Assembly (NCBI GenBank): GCA_031266415.1
Contig: JAISBB010000005.1
Coordinates: 97,856 to 161,855, forward strand
Source of the DNA: Oscillospiraceae bacterium
Lineage (GTDB): Bacteria > Bacillota > Clostridia > Oscillospirales > Ruminococcaceae
Direction of reading: 5' to 3'
Length of the DNA stretch: 64,000 nucleotides
The notes under the pieces were generated by a model. It searched no databases and was not told the origin of the DNA. It was given only the letters and a program-made list of their open reading frames with translations. The position numbers were made by a program, and so were the translations under genes. The stretch's first letter is position 1; each line of letters starts with the position of its first letter. Below, one piece after another: positions 1 to 8,922 of the stretch.

Positions 1-2
1 GT

Positions 3-350
3 TACAATGGTGCGGCCACCGGAATAAAACATTGCAGCGAAATCGGTTGCATTCGGGACGAATTGGGCATTAAATCCGGCGAACGCCAAGAAATATGCCA
101 GGCTATTCACGCAGAGCAAAACGCAATTATTCAGTGCGCATTACACGGCAACCAAATTGCAGGGACAACACTTTATTGTACTCACTCACCCTGCATAATC
201 TGCGCAAAAATGATAATCAATTCAAAAATAAGCAAAGTAATTTGCTGTCACACCTATTCTGAAGAAACTTTTTTAAAGCTTTTTGAAGAAGCGAGAATTG
301 AATATCAAACCATGAATATCCCGAATTTAACAATAACTCAAAAACCATAG
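3..350 (+). CDS. dCMP deaminase family protein (ComEB-like), 5' partial
   Basis: This is the 3' part of a deoxycytidylate deaminase-type gene; the start lies before the window and the frame is open from base 3. Family members deaminate dCMP to dUMP for dTTP synthesis in the cytoplasm. Visible motifs are the N-terminal YNGAATG segment, the zinc/catalytic HAEQNA (His and Glu) and the second zinc motif PCIICAK (two Cys). The C-terminus is complete. The stop codon is followed after 10 bases by miaA, so the two are probably cotranscribed. ComEB and dCMP deaminase cannot be told apart here because the N-terminus is missing. Confidence 0.88.
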   Translation, partial: YNGAATGIKHCSEIGCIRDELGIKSGERQEICQAIHAEQNAIIQCALHGNQIAGTTLYCTHSPCIICAKMIINSKISKVICCHTYSEETFLKLFEEARIEYQTMNIPNLTITQKP

Positions 351-360
351 GAGGAGCTGA

Positions 361-1047
361 ATGGTACGGCCATATGTTCTTTTTATTGTTGGGCCAACCG
401 CAGCAGGAAAAACATCTCTCTCTTTGAAATTGGCCCAGCTACTTGGCGGCGAGATCATTAATGCAGATGCCATGCAGATTTACCGTAACATGGATATTGG
501 CACAGGGAAACCTTCCACTGAAGAAATGTTAACCTGCCCACATCATTTGTTCAACATACTCGACCCCACTGAATCTTTTAGTGCCATAGAATATAAAACT
601 TTGGCAACAAAAAAAATTCAAGAGATTTTAAAACGAAGAAAGCTCCCCATTGTGGTCGGCGGAACTGGACTATATATAAACGCCATCGTCAACAACTTAA
701 ATTTCCAACAAGAAAACAATCTGTGGCAGGCACAAAACAAACGGTTTAACCCCATTATCATTGGAGTAAATTACAGTGAACGCAAAGAGCTGTATAAACA
801 AATTGATAACAGAGTAGAAAAAATGATGGCTGCTGGCCTACTTAAAGAAGTCGAAACACTTTTTACCACAGGACTTGGGAAAACAGCTTCTCAAGCAATA
901 GGCTACAAAGAATTTAAAGATTTTTTTAATGGAAAAGCCAGTTACAAAGAAACCGTTGCATTAATTAAAAAGCGTACCCGTAACTATGCCAAAAGGCAAC
1001 TTACTTGGTTTTGTAAATTACCCAATGTTCACTGGATTTCACAATAA
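361..1047 (+). CDS. miaA: tRNA dimethylallyltransferase MiaA, internally shortened
   Basis: MiaA transfers a dimethylallyl group to N6 of A37 in tRNAs that read codons starting with U. The P-loop GPTAAGKTS is at about residues 11-19, followed by DAMQIYRNMDIGTGK, VVGGTGLYI and the C-terminal AIGYKEF and YAKRQLTWF motifs. At 228 residues it is about 80 shorter than usual. The missing part is internal: the helical insertion domain, including the usual RVIRALEV stretch, should lie between NNLNFQQ and FNPIIIGV. The frame is kept and all flanking motifs are present. AGGAGCTGA before the ATG supports the start. It could be a minimal enzyme or an in-frame decay product. Confidence 0.88.
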   Translation: MVRPYVLFIVGPTAAGKTSLSLKLAQLLGGEIINADAMQIYRNMDIGTGKPSTEEMLTCPHHLFNILDPTESFSAIEYKTLATKKIQEILKRRKLPIVVGGTGLYINAIVNNLNFQQENNLWQAQNKRFNPIIIGVNYSERKELYKQIDNRVEKMMAAGLLKEVETLFTTGLGKTASQAIGYKEFKDFFNGKASYKETVALIKKRTRNYAKRQLTWFCKLPNVHWISQ

Positions 1048-1056
1048 AAAATCAAA

Positions 1057-2589
1057 TTAAAAGCAAGAAAGAACAAGGAGAAAGCGGCGCAAAATCAACT
1101 GTTTCAAAAATAAAAATTCTTGCGTTCTGCCGAAAAAAATTAAAAGCAACAAGCCATGCACAAAAACGGAAACTACACTCACAACCAAAACTTGTCCCCA
1201 CCCAACAAATGTTACACCAAGAAAGATGTATGCGTTAATTAAGCAACTGCCGGCAGCAGCCACATAATATAATAACTGTTTTTTAAAAAAACTAATTGGA
1301 GACTTTTTGAATCCCAAGCGAAAAAGTAGCCATGGTTCTCGCCAAAAACATGTACACAAAATACTGATAGTTAACGCTCCAAACACCCCTATTGCCCCGT
1401 ACCCGGCAAGAAAATAACCCAAAATTATATTTAAAACTGCTTCACACAAAGTTACATATTTACCGTCCCAATAAATACCCATATTTTCTTTAAACATCAA
1501 CACGATTTTTCTTACCGCCAACAAATAAAAATTAATTAATATTATGTAACAAGTCATTTTATCAAAAACGCGGTTGGTGGGCAACCAAAGTTTAATTACT
1601 CCATTAACACTTGTAGCTAAAATGCACACAACTGCCCCAAAAATCCAATTGTTAATCAATAAAACTGCATAAAAACGCGCCTCTAGCTTTTTTCGCTCGC
1701 CTAAAGTTGCTAGATCCCCAACACTTGGGCCAATTGATTCACAAAAATGCCAATTGAAATTTTTTACTACTGTTAAAATGTGTTGATATGGTGCATACAC
1801 CCCCATTGCAGCCAAACCCACAAATCTAGACATATATACATTCACTGTTGCATGAACAATTAAACCAAACCCCTGATTAAAAACTCCGCCCCCAACGTTT
1901 TTGAAAATTAAATGAATTTCTTGTCTTGAAAGTGGCTTTTTTGTTTTCACACTCAAAAACGGATATAGGCGTTTTGCTACAAAAAAAATAATCAGCCCTT
2001 CCAAAATTGTTGATGTTACTGCGCAGAATGCAAACGAAATTAAACCCGAGTGGTAATTCAAAAAAAACATTTTCGCAATAAGTCCCAACGAAATCGATAT
2101 AAAATCTATTATGACTATAATATATTTTTTTTGATTATATAAGATCACTGAACGCAAATGTGCAAAAAAACATGGCAGAAGAATATTCGCTAAAAATAAC
2201 AAGTATATAGTCCTTATTCGTGGGATTTCATATATGTTGTTAGCTATTAATTGCAGATTAAAACTTAAAACCCAACCAATAACGGCAAAGCAACCAGCGA
2301 TTATTAAGCAAACTTTCTTCGTAAATGCAACAATAGATCGCAACTTTTCCACATCACCGTCTGCAAGCGGTTTATAAAGGCTAATAGAAATTGCCGGAAT
2401 TACCCCTAAATTCAATATAGAAAAAAATAGTAAAACATTGCTAAAGGTACTCTCTACACCCATATAAATCATTCCAAGAGTGCTCGCAAATTTTCGCCGA
2501 AGGCAAAACTCCAAAACCCAAATTATCGTTTGGCACGGCAACATAAACAACAAATTAATCACTACGTTTTTAGTTCTAGAGCGCCCCAC
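1057..2589 (-). CDS. Wzx-type oligosaccharide flippase
   Basis: Polytopic membrane protein of the oligosaccharide flippase (RfbX/Wzx, MATE-like) superfamily, which moves lipid-linked sugar units across the cytoplasmic membrane. About 12-14 hydrophobic segments can be seen. The N-terminal RTKNVVINL followed by an SLYKPLADGD loop is typical of the flippases found in Clostridia capsule and teichoic loci. I placed the start at GTG 2589 because AGAGGGA lies 6 bases upstream; an ATG at 2616 is possible but has no good ribosome site. No glycosyltransferases are nearby, so its substrate cannot be inferred. It is convergent with miaA. Confidence 0.72.
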   Translation of the reverse strand: MGRSRTKNVVINLLFMLPCQTIIWVLEFCLRRKFASTLGMIYMGVESTFSNVLLFFSILNLGVIPAISISLYKPLADGDVEKLRSIVAFTKKVCLIIAGCFAVIGWVLSFNLQLIANNIYEIPRIRTIYLLFLANILLPCFFAHLRSVILYNQKKYIIVIIDFISISLGLIAKMFFLNYHSGLISFAFCAVTSTILEGLIIFFVAKRLYPFLSVKTKKPLSRQEIHLIFKNVGGGVFNQGFGLIVHATVNVYMSRFVGLAAMGVYAPYQHILTVVKNFNWHFCESIGPSVGDLATLGERKKLEARFYAVLLINNWIFGAVVCILATSVNGVIKLWLPTNRVFDKMTCYIILINFYLLAVRKIVLMFKENMGIYWDGKYVTLCEAVLNIILGYFLAGYGAIGVFGALTISILCTCFWREPWLLFRLGFKKSPISFFKKQLLYYVAAAGSCLINAYIFLGVTFVGWGQVLVVSVVSVFVHGLLLLIFFGRTQEFLFLKQLILRRFLLVLSCF

Positions 2590-2709
2590 ATTTAATCCCT
2601 CTTTTTTAAAAACCATTCATCTACTGACGATATTCTGTGTATTTGTCTTATTTATTTTTTCAATTTTCTCTTGCAATTCAACGTGCATTCTCAAAGTGTT
2701 TAGAAAGTG

Positions 2710-4374
2710 TTAAACTGTTCCCTTTTGGCTAGAAATAAACCGCAATGGATCAACTTGCTTCCCTTCATATAAAACTTCAAAGTGCAGGTGTGTACCAGTT
2801 GCATAGCCTGTTCTTCCAATTGCGGCTATTTGCTCCCCCTTACTTACACGCTGGGCAACACGCACATATATCTCGGAATTGTGTGCATATCTCGTGAGCA
2901 ACCCATTTTCATGCCGAATAACCACACTTTTTCCGTAAGTACCTTCCCAACCCGCCGAAACAATTTCGCCAGAGTCACTTGCCAAAATCACAGAACCAGT
3001 TTCCGCACAAATGTCAATACCCCTGTGGTGCGTTGGGCCGCTAAAGTAACAACTCACATAACCTTTCCCACCAACAAGTGGCCACATAAAATTGGCCTTC
3101 AAATCACTTAAAATCCCGCTATCACTCTCAATATATTTATACTTTTGACCAATAATCACATGTTTGTTGATCGGTTCGGTTATTACCCTTTTGGAAATCG
3201 CCACTTTACTTTGTTCAATACCATCTACATAAGTAACGTTATAAGTTATTTGTATTTCACCATCTTTGCCCCGTTGCCTAACAAAAGAAGTTCCCAATGG
3301 GTAACAAGTGCTAGAAGTTGTTATAACTTTAAATGGCATTTTTTCTTGCTTAATTTCAGTGTTAATAAATTTAACATTAAAAAGTGGCACTGATTTTAAA
3401 ACCCTAACTGTGTTCCCAGGGTTAATCTCGCCCTCGTTTAATTTTTCAAACTCAGACATCGTCATTTCATATCTTTCAATAATTTTTTCAACAGAATCCC
3501 CTTTTATTATGGTGTAATCAACTTCTTTTCGTTCTTTGGCATAAATCATTGATTTAAAATCAGTGGCAAACGGCAAGACACTTGCTTTCGGGTAAAGTGC
3601 ATCTTGCACTTCCACCGCTTTTTCAAACAACACCTCTCCCCCGCAATTTTGCCCTTGTGCATTTGCAGCCTTAACCATTTCCAGCTCTTTCTTTAGTTGT
3701 TCCTTTTCTGTGGTTGCACCCAGAAATTTTTTATCAAGATATAACCCACTTGCCTCTACAATATCATTGCCAAGAACTTTAACAAGCCGATCTGCCAATT
3801 CTTTTTGACTTGTAATTTTCTCTGGTTCCAAAACCTTAATGGCAAATTGCGGCTTAATATATATACTAGATGGTTCCAAAATACGGCTTCTTGCAAGTTT
3901 TTGCGCCTCCTCAAAATCTAACTCATTTTCTACAAGCCCTACAATCTCACCATTACACCAAATTTCAATGCCATATTCTATAGAATTAAAACGCCTTATG
4001 GTTAAAAAACAAACAACAGCAGAACTTAATGCAAAACATGCTCGCAAAAATCGCCAAACTGCTTTTTTGTAAACACCGTATTTAAAGGCACAAAACGCAT
4101 ACAATTCCTTGAAAAGCACACCCAAAGATTCCTCTTTTGCCATTCCCCCAAAATGCTTCGCTGCTTTACTCAGACGGATAACTACCACTTGACAAACTTC
4201 CAAAAAACTAAAACTTAAATTTTGGAACATTACTTTTAAATTCCAAAAATCATGGTAAATATTCCGGCATGCTTTAATTAGATTTTCTTCGACTTTTTTA
4301 GGTTCCCATTTTAAATTTAACCAATAAGTTCCCGACCAAAAAGATCTCCCCAACCACTCTAAACATAAGCACAC
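2710..4374 (-). CDS. M23-family cell-wall endopeptidase with LysM and G5 domains
   Basis: Probably a membrane-anchored peptidoglycan hydrolase acting outside the cell. Order of parts: a poorly conserved cytoplasmic N-terminus of about 120 residues, one transmembrane helix near residues 109-128, a linker, a LysM-like segment (YTIIKGDSVEKIIERYEM, about 290-340), a G5-like domain (about 345-425), and a C-terminal M23/LytM domain. The zinc and catalytic motifs HRGID and HLHFEV are intact. This layout is common in Firmicutes M23 enzymes. The N-terminus is uncertain: the GTG at 4374 has no well-spaced Shine-Dalgarno, so the true start may lie further in. Confidence 0.82.
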   Translation of the reverse strand: MCLCLEWLGRSFWSGTYWLNLKWEPKKVEENLIKACRNIYHDFWNLKVMFQNLSFSFLEVCQVVVIRLSKAAKHFGGMAKEESLGVLFKELYAFCAFKYGVYKKAVWRFLRACFALSSAVVCFLTIRRFNSIEYGIEIWCNGEIVGLVENELDFEEAQKLARSRILEPSSIYIKPQFAIKVLEPEKITSQKELADRLVKVLGNDIVEASGLYLDKKFLGATTEKEQLKKELEMVKAANAQGQNCGGEVLFEKAVEVQDALYPKASVLPFATDFKSMIYAKERKEVDYTIIKGDSVEKIIERYEMTMSEFEKLNEGEINPGNTVRVLKSVPLFNVKFINTEIKQEKMPFKVITTSSTCYPLGTSFVRQRGKDGEIQITYNVTYVDGIEQSKVAISKRVITEPINKHVIIGQKYKYIESDSGILSDLKANFMWPLVGGKGYVSCYFSGPTHHRGIDICAETGSVILASDSGEIVSAGWEGTYGKSVVIRHENGLLTRYAHNSEIYVRVAQRVSKGEQIAAIGRTGYATGTHLHFEVLYEGKQVDPLRFISSQKGTV

Positions 4375-4498
4375 AACTGAAAAACTTACCTTTACTATAT
4401 TTCACGCACCTCTTTTCACACAGGCACACACAAGGGCTCGCCCAAGAACTCACATAAAGTCCGACAGACAAGCCCTTCTTTTTCACAAAACATAAAAC

Positions 4499-5041
4499 TT
4501 AACTGACTATTTCTTTTTTAAAAACAGTTGACCCCAATAGTTTACATAGCGGTAGACCAATAAGAACACAGGCAACAAACTGCCCAACACCAACCCTAAA
4601 TATATTTTTAGCAGCCACCGCCCAATTCCAGTGCCAGCCTAACTCCTGCAAAGTAATTTCTATTCCAACAACCAATGCATTTAAAATCACTGGCGGTAAC
4701 ACACTTAAAAGTGGAAGCCCAAACATACGCCGTTTACGCCATTTATAAGTAAGGTAAGCGGAAATAAAGGTTGTAAAACTCCCCACAAAAATATCAATTG
4801 CCATATCCAATCCTGCCAGCGTTCCCTGTATGTTTGTTAGGACACAGCCTATAGTTAACCCAGCAATTGCACTCACATCAAAAACCGGCAAAATAGTTAA
4901 GGCCTCGGCAAGGCGAATCTGGTCGCCACCAAAACTAAATCTGGCCAACAAGAGAGACAAAAGAGAATAAATTGCTGCAATCATTGCCGCTTTTACTAGA
5001 TGAATTAATTTCTGATTTTTGTTAGATTTTGAGGTAAACAT
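4499..5041 (-). CDS. queT: QueT-family queuosine precursor transporter
   Basis: Small integral membrane protein of 180 residues that matches the QueT family, the substrate-binding S component of an ECF-type transporter for queuosine precursors (preQ0/preQ1). Supporting motifs are RLAEALTILP near residue 42, the glycine-rich second membrane region, and the PPVILNALVVG segment near residue 114. Five to six membrane spans are visible. No preQ1 riboswitch fits upstream because only 42 bases separate it from the lipoprotein gene. Its presence suggests that the cell salvages rather than makes queuosine precursors (inference). Confidence 0.8.
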   Translation of the reverse strand: MFTSKSNKNQKLIHLVKAAMIAAIYSLLSLLLARFSFGGDQIRLAEALTILPVFDVSAIAGLTIGCVLTNIQGTLAGLDMAIDIFVGSFTTFISAYLTYKWRKRRMFGLPLLSVLPPVILNALVVGIEITLQELGWHWNWAVAAKNIFRVGVGQFVACVLIGLPLCKLLGSTVFKKEIVS

Positions 5042-5083
5042 TTTAAATCCAATCCTCTCATTAATGCCATAAATTGTTCAATT

Positions 5084-6244
5084 TTACCTTTCTTTAAATT
5101 TCAACTTTGAAGACTTAAATTTTTTAACAATTTCTTCATCAAATTTAATTCCCTGTCTATTTCCAAGCTCCACTAGCATCTTTTCAAATTCCTCTAATTT
5201 CATCTCCTCAATTATTTCTTCTTCTCTTTTCTCACATTCTTCCTCCGTCATTGGCAACTTCTGCAAAACAACAAGCATATTATGGTGCTTAACATCTAGC
5301 AAAGTTGTTTCTCCTGGCAGTAGCTTTTTAATTTCGTCTCGACCACTTTCTGCGTAATAATTTATAACTTGTTTCTCATTTAATACTTCAATTGAAGCAG
5401 CTTCTATATTTTTCAATTTCTCCTCATTGGCCTCTGTTTCCTTCACTTTTTCTTCTGGCTTTTTCGCTTCCCCGCTAAGCGCAGAATCTATGTTTGCACC
5501 AGACTCGGGCTCTGTTCCCTTCGCTTTTTCTTCTTTTTTAATACTTTCTTCTTCCATTGAAAACAAAACCTTGCTAAAACCCTCTTCAGTTACTCTCATT
5601 CGAAATGCTTCTGCATCTTTTTGAACTTCAGCTTTCTGCGCAGCACTTTGCTCTCCATAATAGAAAATCTTCGTTTGTACTTTAAAAAATTTCTCTTCAA
5701 AATAACGTCCAATTTCTTCTTTTGTCGGTCTTTCTTTTCCATCCTTTCCGTAATAATAATCGAAAATAGCCGCCCTTTTTTCCTTCGCTTCAAGGCACGC
5801 AATATAAGATTCTTTCCCAACACCATTTTCGCTAAGTGACATCTTTTTCTTATCATATATTTTTGCAAATTGCTCTAACATTTCAAGTTTCCCTGTGGGT
5901 AACGTCAACTTTAATTCGTCAAATAGCGTGATTATACCTACATACTGCGTGACTTTTTCTTTTGCTATTTTCTCAATTAACTCTTCCATAGTTTCTCCGT
6001 CAATGGCACAATTAAAGCAAGACCTGAGATTGTGAGGATAAAAAGTACTATCTTTTTCTCTTAGTTTTTGCATCGCTGAACCCAAAGCATCACTTAATTC
6101 ATACATCACATAAATCCCAGTTGGAATCTTCTTCCCATCACCATACACAGCAATGTATTCCGTTTGGGTTCCAAATCTGCAAGCGGTACACAATACTCCA
6201 ATTATCAATGAAAATAATAGCAACGTATTTCTCATAACCTTCAT
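5084..6244 (-). CDS. PrsA/SurA-like lipoprotein (paralogue 1)
   Basis: Predicted lipoprotein: a short basic N-terminus, a hydrophobic stretch and the lipobox VLCTAC near residues 18-23. The body is rich in Lys and Glu with long predicted helices, and the order (N-terminal helical part, central part, C-terminal helical part) recalls foldases of the SurA/PrsA/trigger-factor type. A central segment of about 50 residues is low-complexity EK-rich. I do not see a clear parvulin domain. I chose the ATG at 6244, directly before the hydrophobic core, instead of an upstream ATG at 6286 that would bury the signal peptide. It neighbours a similar lipoprotein, so the two are probably an old duplication. 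Confidence 0.6.
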   Translation of the reverse strand: MKVMRNTLLLFSLIIGVLCTACRFGTQTEYIAVYGDGKKIPTGIYVMYELSDALGSAMQKLREKDSTFYPHNLRSCFNCAIDGETMEELIEKIAKEKVTQYVGIITLFDELKLTLPTGKLEMLEQFAKIYDKKKMSLSENGVGKESYIACLEAKEKRAAIFDYYYGKDGKERPTKEEIGRYFEEKFFKVQTKIFYYGEQSAAQKAEVQKDAEAFRMRVTEEGFSKVLFSMEEESIKKEEKAKGTEPESGANIDSALSGEAKKPEEKVKETEANEEKLKNIEAASIEVLNEKQVINYYAESGRDEIKKLLPGETTLLDVKHHNMLVVLQKLPMTEEECEKREEEIIEEMKLEEFEKMLVELGNRQGIKFDEEIVKKFKSSKLKFKER

Positions 6245-6351
6245 GAGGAACACATACCCCCCATATCCTTTTAGGTTTCGCTGCAAAACGTTAACACCAG
6301 TTCTAGTTTTGAATTATTGGATTAAAATTTATACATCTGGGTAACACTATT

Positions 6352-7698
6352 TTAAGATTTCTCGCTGACTTCTTCTTTTCTTGCTTCTTTCTTTTCAACT
6401 TCCTCGTGGTTCTCAATTTTCTCCTCCGGCGGCAAAACAATGCTCGGTTTATTTTTGGCAAGTGTAGATTTATTCCACTTTATTTCAGCTTTTCCCACTG
6501 CAATCAACTCTTCTTTAAATTCATCGCCTTTAAGTTTCTGCAATACTGCCGGTTTAAATTTCTTAGCATCTTCAGGTGTCTTTTTTTCGACTTTCACAAC
6601 CAAAAATGCACTTTTAGCAGGTATTACCATTGACTGCCCACTAATTTCCGCTTCTTTAAAGAGCTTCATTCCCTCTGCAGTAAAAATGTTTGTTTCCAAC
6701 TTTTCTTTCTCTGTTATAACTACGTTACTTTGCGCCAGGTATTCTTTCCTTTTTTCATCTGTTATTACAGGTGCTTCGGTTTTCTTCTTGCTCCCTGACT
6801 CGGCTGCATCTACAGCTTCGGTTTTCTTCTTACTTTCTGACTTGGCTGCTTTCTTGGCTTCGGCTTCTTGCTCTTTCTTTTTCTTTTCCAAGTCAGCTTC
6901 TAGTTTCTTCTGTTCTACAAGAAGCACTTCCACAAATTCATCGCCATATTTCTGTACATTTACTAAGAAATCTTCCGCTTTCTTTTTCGCAGTGTTTTTA
7001 CTGTCGGGCTTAGGCACAACATTTTCACTGGCCTTAGCATCAACTTTCTCAGCGACCTCATCGCCGACATTATCATCGTAAGCAAACACTTGTATCCAAA
7101 ATTTACTAAAGTTTTCGTTAAAAGAATTCTTTATTTGATCTTCCGCAATCCCTTCCGTAGCTTTCTCAAATAAAGCCACCACTTTTTGCGAATTGTTTAT
7201 CATTATCATTGAATTTCTATAATATTCCAACATATTTTCTCTTTCTTTTTTGTCTTCTCCCTCTTTTGCTGGCATATTTTCCAAAGTTTTTATGTAATCT
7301 TCTAGGTTTTGATTTTGCTTTTGAGCTTCTTCCGATAATTTCAAACCATCTTTTGCAAACGAGCACTCCACGCCTACATGTAAAAAGACTGCCTTTTCAG
7401 TTTCGGCTTGAACTTTTTCTTCTAGTGTTTCTCCACCATCTACCTTCTCATTCCAACAACTTTTTGGATCAGGGTACCCCTCAGCCCAAGGGTTTTTCGC
7501 TGGGTCAATCTTACTCAACACAGTATAAAAAGCTTGCCCTAACAGTGCTTTATAAAGGCCTACAGATATCTTTTGCGTTTCTCCATTTGGCAATTTAAAT
7601 GAAGCAACATATGGCTCCGATTGCTTACATCCAGTAAACAACATCCCCACCGCAATAATTATTGACACACAAAACTTTCCTTTATTGACAATCTTCAT
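6352..7698 (-). CDS. PrsA/SurA-like lipoprotein (paralogue 2)
   Basis: Predicted lipoprotein of 448 residues with signal peptide and lipobox MLFTGC (Cys 24). It shares with the next downstream gene the order GxxxxxPxGxYKALL-like N-terminal part, a Cys-containing loop (KSCWNEKVDGGETLEEK here, RSCFNCAIDGETMEEL there) and a charged central insert. The insert carries a near-repeat, SESKKKTEAVDAAE then SGSKKKTEAPV. The likely role is folding or quality control of exported proteins at the outer membrane face. This is inferred from architecture; no parvulin active-site pattern is evident. Confidence 0.6.
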   Translation of the reverse strand: MKIVNKGKFCVSIIIAVGMLFTGCKQSEPYVASFKLPNGETQKISVGLYKALLGQAFYTVLSKIDPAKNPWAEGYPDPKSCWNEKVDGGETLEEKVQAETEKAVFLHVGVECSFAKDGLKLSEEAQKQNQNLEDYIKTLENMPAKEGEDKKERENMLEYYRNSMIMINNSQKVVALFEKATEGIAEDQIKNSFNENFSKFWIQVFAYDDNVGDEVAEKVDAKASENVVPKPDSKNTAKKKAEDFLVNVQKYGDEFVEVLLVEQKKLEADLEKKKKEQEAEAKKAAKSESKKKTEAVDAAESGSKKKTEAPVITDEKRKEYLAQSNVVITEKEKLETNIFTAEGMKLFKEAEISGQSMVIPAKSAFLVVKVEKKTPEDAKKFKPAVLQKLKGDEFKEELIAVGKAEIKWNKSTLAKNKPSIVLPPEEKIENHEEVEKKEARKEEVSEKS

Positions 7699-7737
7699 AA
7701 ATATTTCTCACCTCATAGTTAATATCACAAACAAAAA

Positions 7738-8922
7738 TCAAACACGCTGCCGTTTATTATGCGACCGCAAAACTCCAAGAGAAATTGTCGCTGCGGCACA
7801 AACAAAAATAAACACCGGCATCACCCAAACATTGTTATTTTCGTCTGCAACCATAATCTCAACCCACAAAGAATCCATAAATTCTTCCAGTTCCGTGGAT
7901 ATAAATTGGTAACTTTGCGTATTTTTTAAAGTTTGTTCATCTGGGTAGGCAACTTTATTATTCTTTACGTTTTCCGGCAATAAATCAAATGCCTTAATAT
8001 TGGGCGTAGAACAGTTTCCATATAAAGCATTATTTAAAGCCACACCAGGTTCACACAAAAAATTAATGTAAAGTTCAGCTGCTTCTTTATATTTCGCATT
8101 TATTGGAATGCAAGCTGCATCCACAAAGCGATTCGTTCCTTCTTTGGGGAACACAAATTTAAGATTTTGATTATCATTCATCATGTTTATAACATCACCG
8201 GAATAGTAAGGAGCAATTAAAGCCTCCTCTGTTTGCATTTTATCGAAAATCTCATCCATAACATAGGCTTGTATCAAATGTTTTTGCTTTTTTAATTCCT
8301 TAGCTGCAGCCAATATATCTTCTTTTCTGCGCGTGTTGAACGAAATATTCAATTTTCTTAAAGCAATTGCAAATGCATCTCTAGGATTTGAAAACATCAG
8401 AATTTCGTTTTTGAATTTTTCATCCCACAAAATGTTAAAACCATCTACTTCCTCCTTAATCTCTTTCGAATTATAAACTATTCCAACTGTTCCCCAAGCA
8501 TATGCCACTGAATATTCACCTGTAGGGTCGTAATTCAGTTTCTTTAAATTTGGCATTATATTCACTATATTGGGAATGTTTGCATAGTTAAGTTTCGCAA
8601 GCCGTTTTTCTGCAATCATTCTAGCAATCATGTAATCCGACAGGATAACAACATCATAACTCACGCCCCCGCCTTTAATTTTTGCATATGCTTCTTCATT
8701 AGAAGAAACTGTTGTGTAATTAACATGGACCCCTGTTAATTTTTCGAATTCGTAGTTCACATTCATTAAGCTATTTGATCCGTTTGACATGAACTCGCCC
8801 CAATTCGAAACATTAATTGAGATCTTTGCGTTTTTTTTATTATATAACATGCTTTGTTTTGCAACAATAACAGCCAGAAGTACAAGTCCCGTTGCCAAAA
8901 TTGCCAAATTACGCAATTTCAA
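7738..8922 (-). CDS. potD: Spermidine/putrescine ABC transporter substrate-binding protein, membrane-anchored
   Basis: PotD-type periplasmic-binding protein for polyamine import. The N-terminal hydrophobic segment (residues 6-21) lacks a lipobox Cys. NVSNWGEFM, the YDVVILSDYM segment, AYAWGTVGIVYN and the C-terminal YINFLCEPGVA are typical of PotD. A second hydrophobic segment near residues 366-385 (VMPVFIFVCAAATISLGVL) would anchor the C-terminus in the membrane, which is unusual for PotD. The start overlaps the potC stop by 4 bases, indicating coupled translation. Confidence 0.85.
   Translation of the reverse strand: MKLRNLAILATGLVLLAVIVAKQSMLYNKKNAKISINVSNWGEFMSNGSNSLMNVNYEFEKLTGVHVNYTTVSSNEEAYAKIKGGGVSYDVVILSDYMIARMIAEKRLAKLNYANIPNIVNIMPNLKKLNYDPTGEYSVAYAWGTVGIVYNSKEIKEEVDGFNILWDEKFKNEILMFSNPRDAFAIALRKLNISFNTRRKEDILAAAKELKKQKHLIQAYVMDEIFDKMQTEEALIAPYYSGDVINMMNDNQNLKFVFPKEGTNRFVDAACIPINAKYKEAAELYINFLCEPGVALNNALYGNCSTPNIKAFDLLPENVKNNKVAYPDEQTLKNTQSYQFISTELEEFMDSLWVEIMVADENNNVWVMPVFIFVCAAATISLGVLRSHNKRQRV

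Noticed and set aside
4298..4486. 62-codon minus-strand frame overlapping the start of the M23 peptidase gene
   Set aside because: No recognisable product and no well-placed ribosome site; probably the untranslated leader or a mis-framed N-terminus of the peptidase gene.
5042..5083. preQ1 riboswitch upstream of queT
   Set aside because: The gap of 42 bases has no C-rich loop/A-rich tail arrangement of a preQ1 aptamer.
6440..7081. 213-codon plus-strand frame, Ser/Phe rich
   Set aside because: It is antisense to the EK-rich lipoprotein gene; long Ser/Phe/Leu frames arise opposite Lys/Glu-rich coding sequence.
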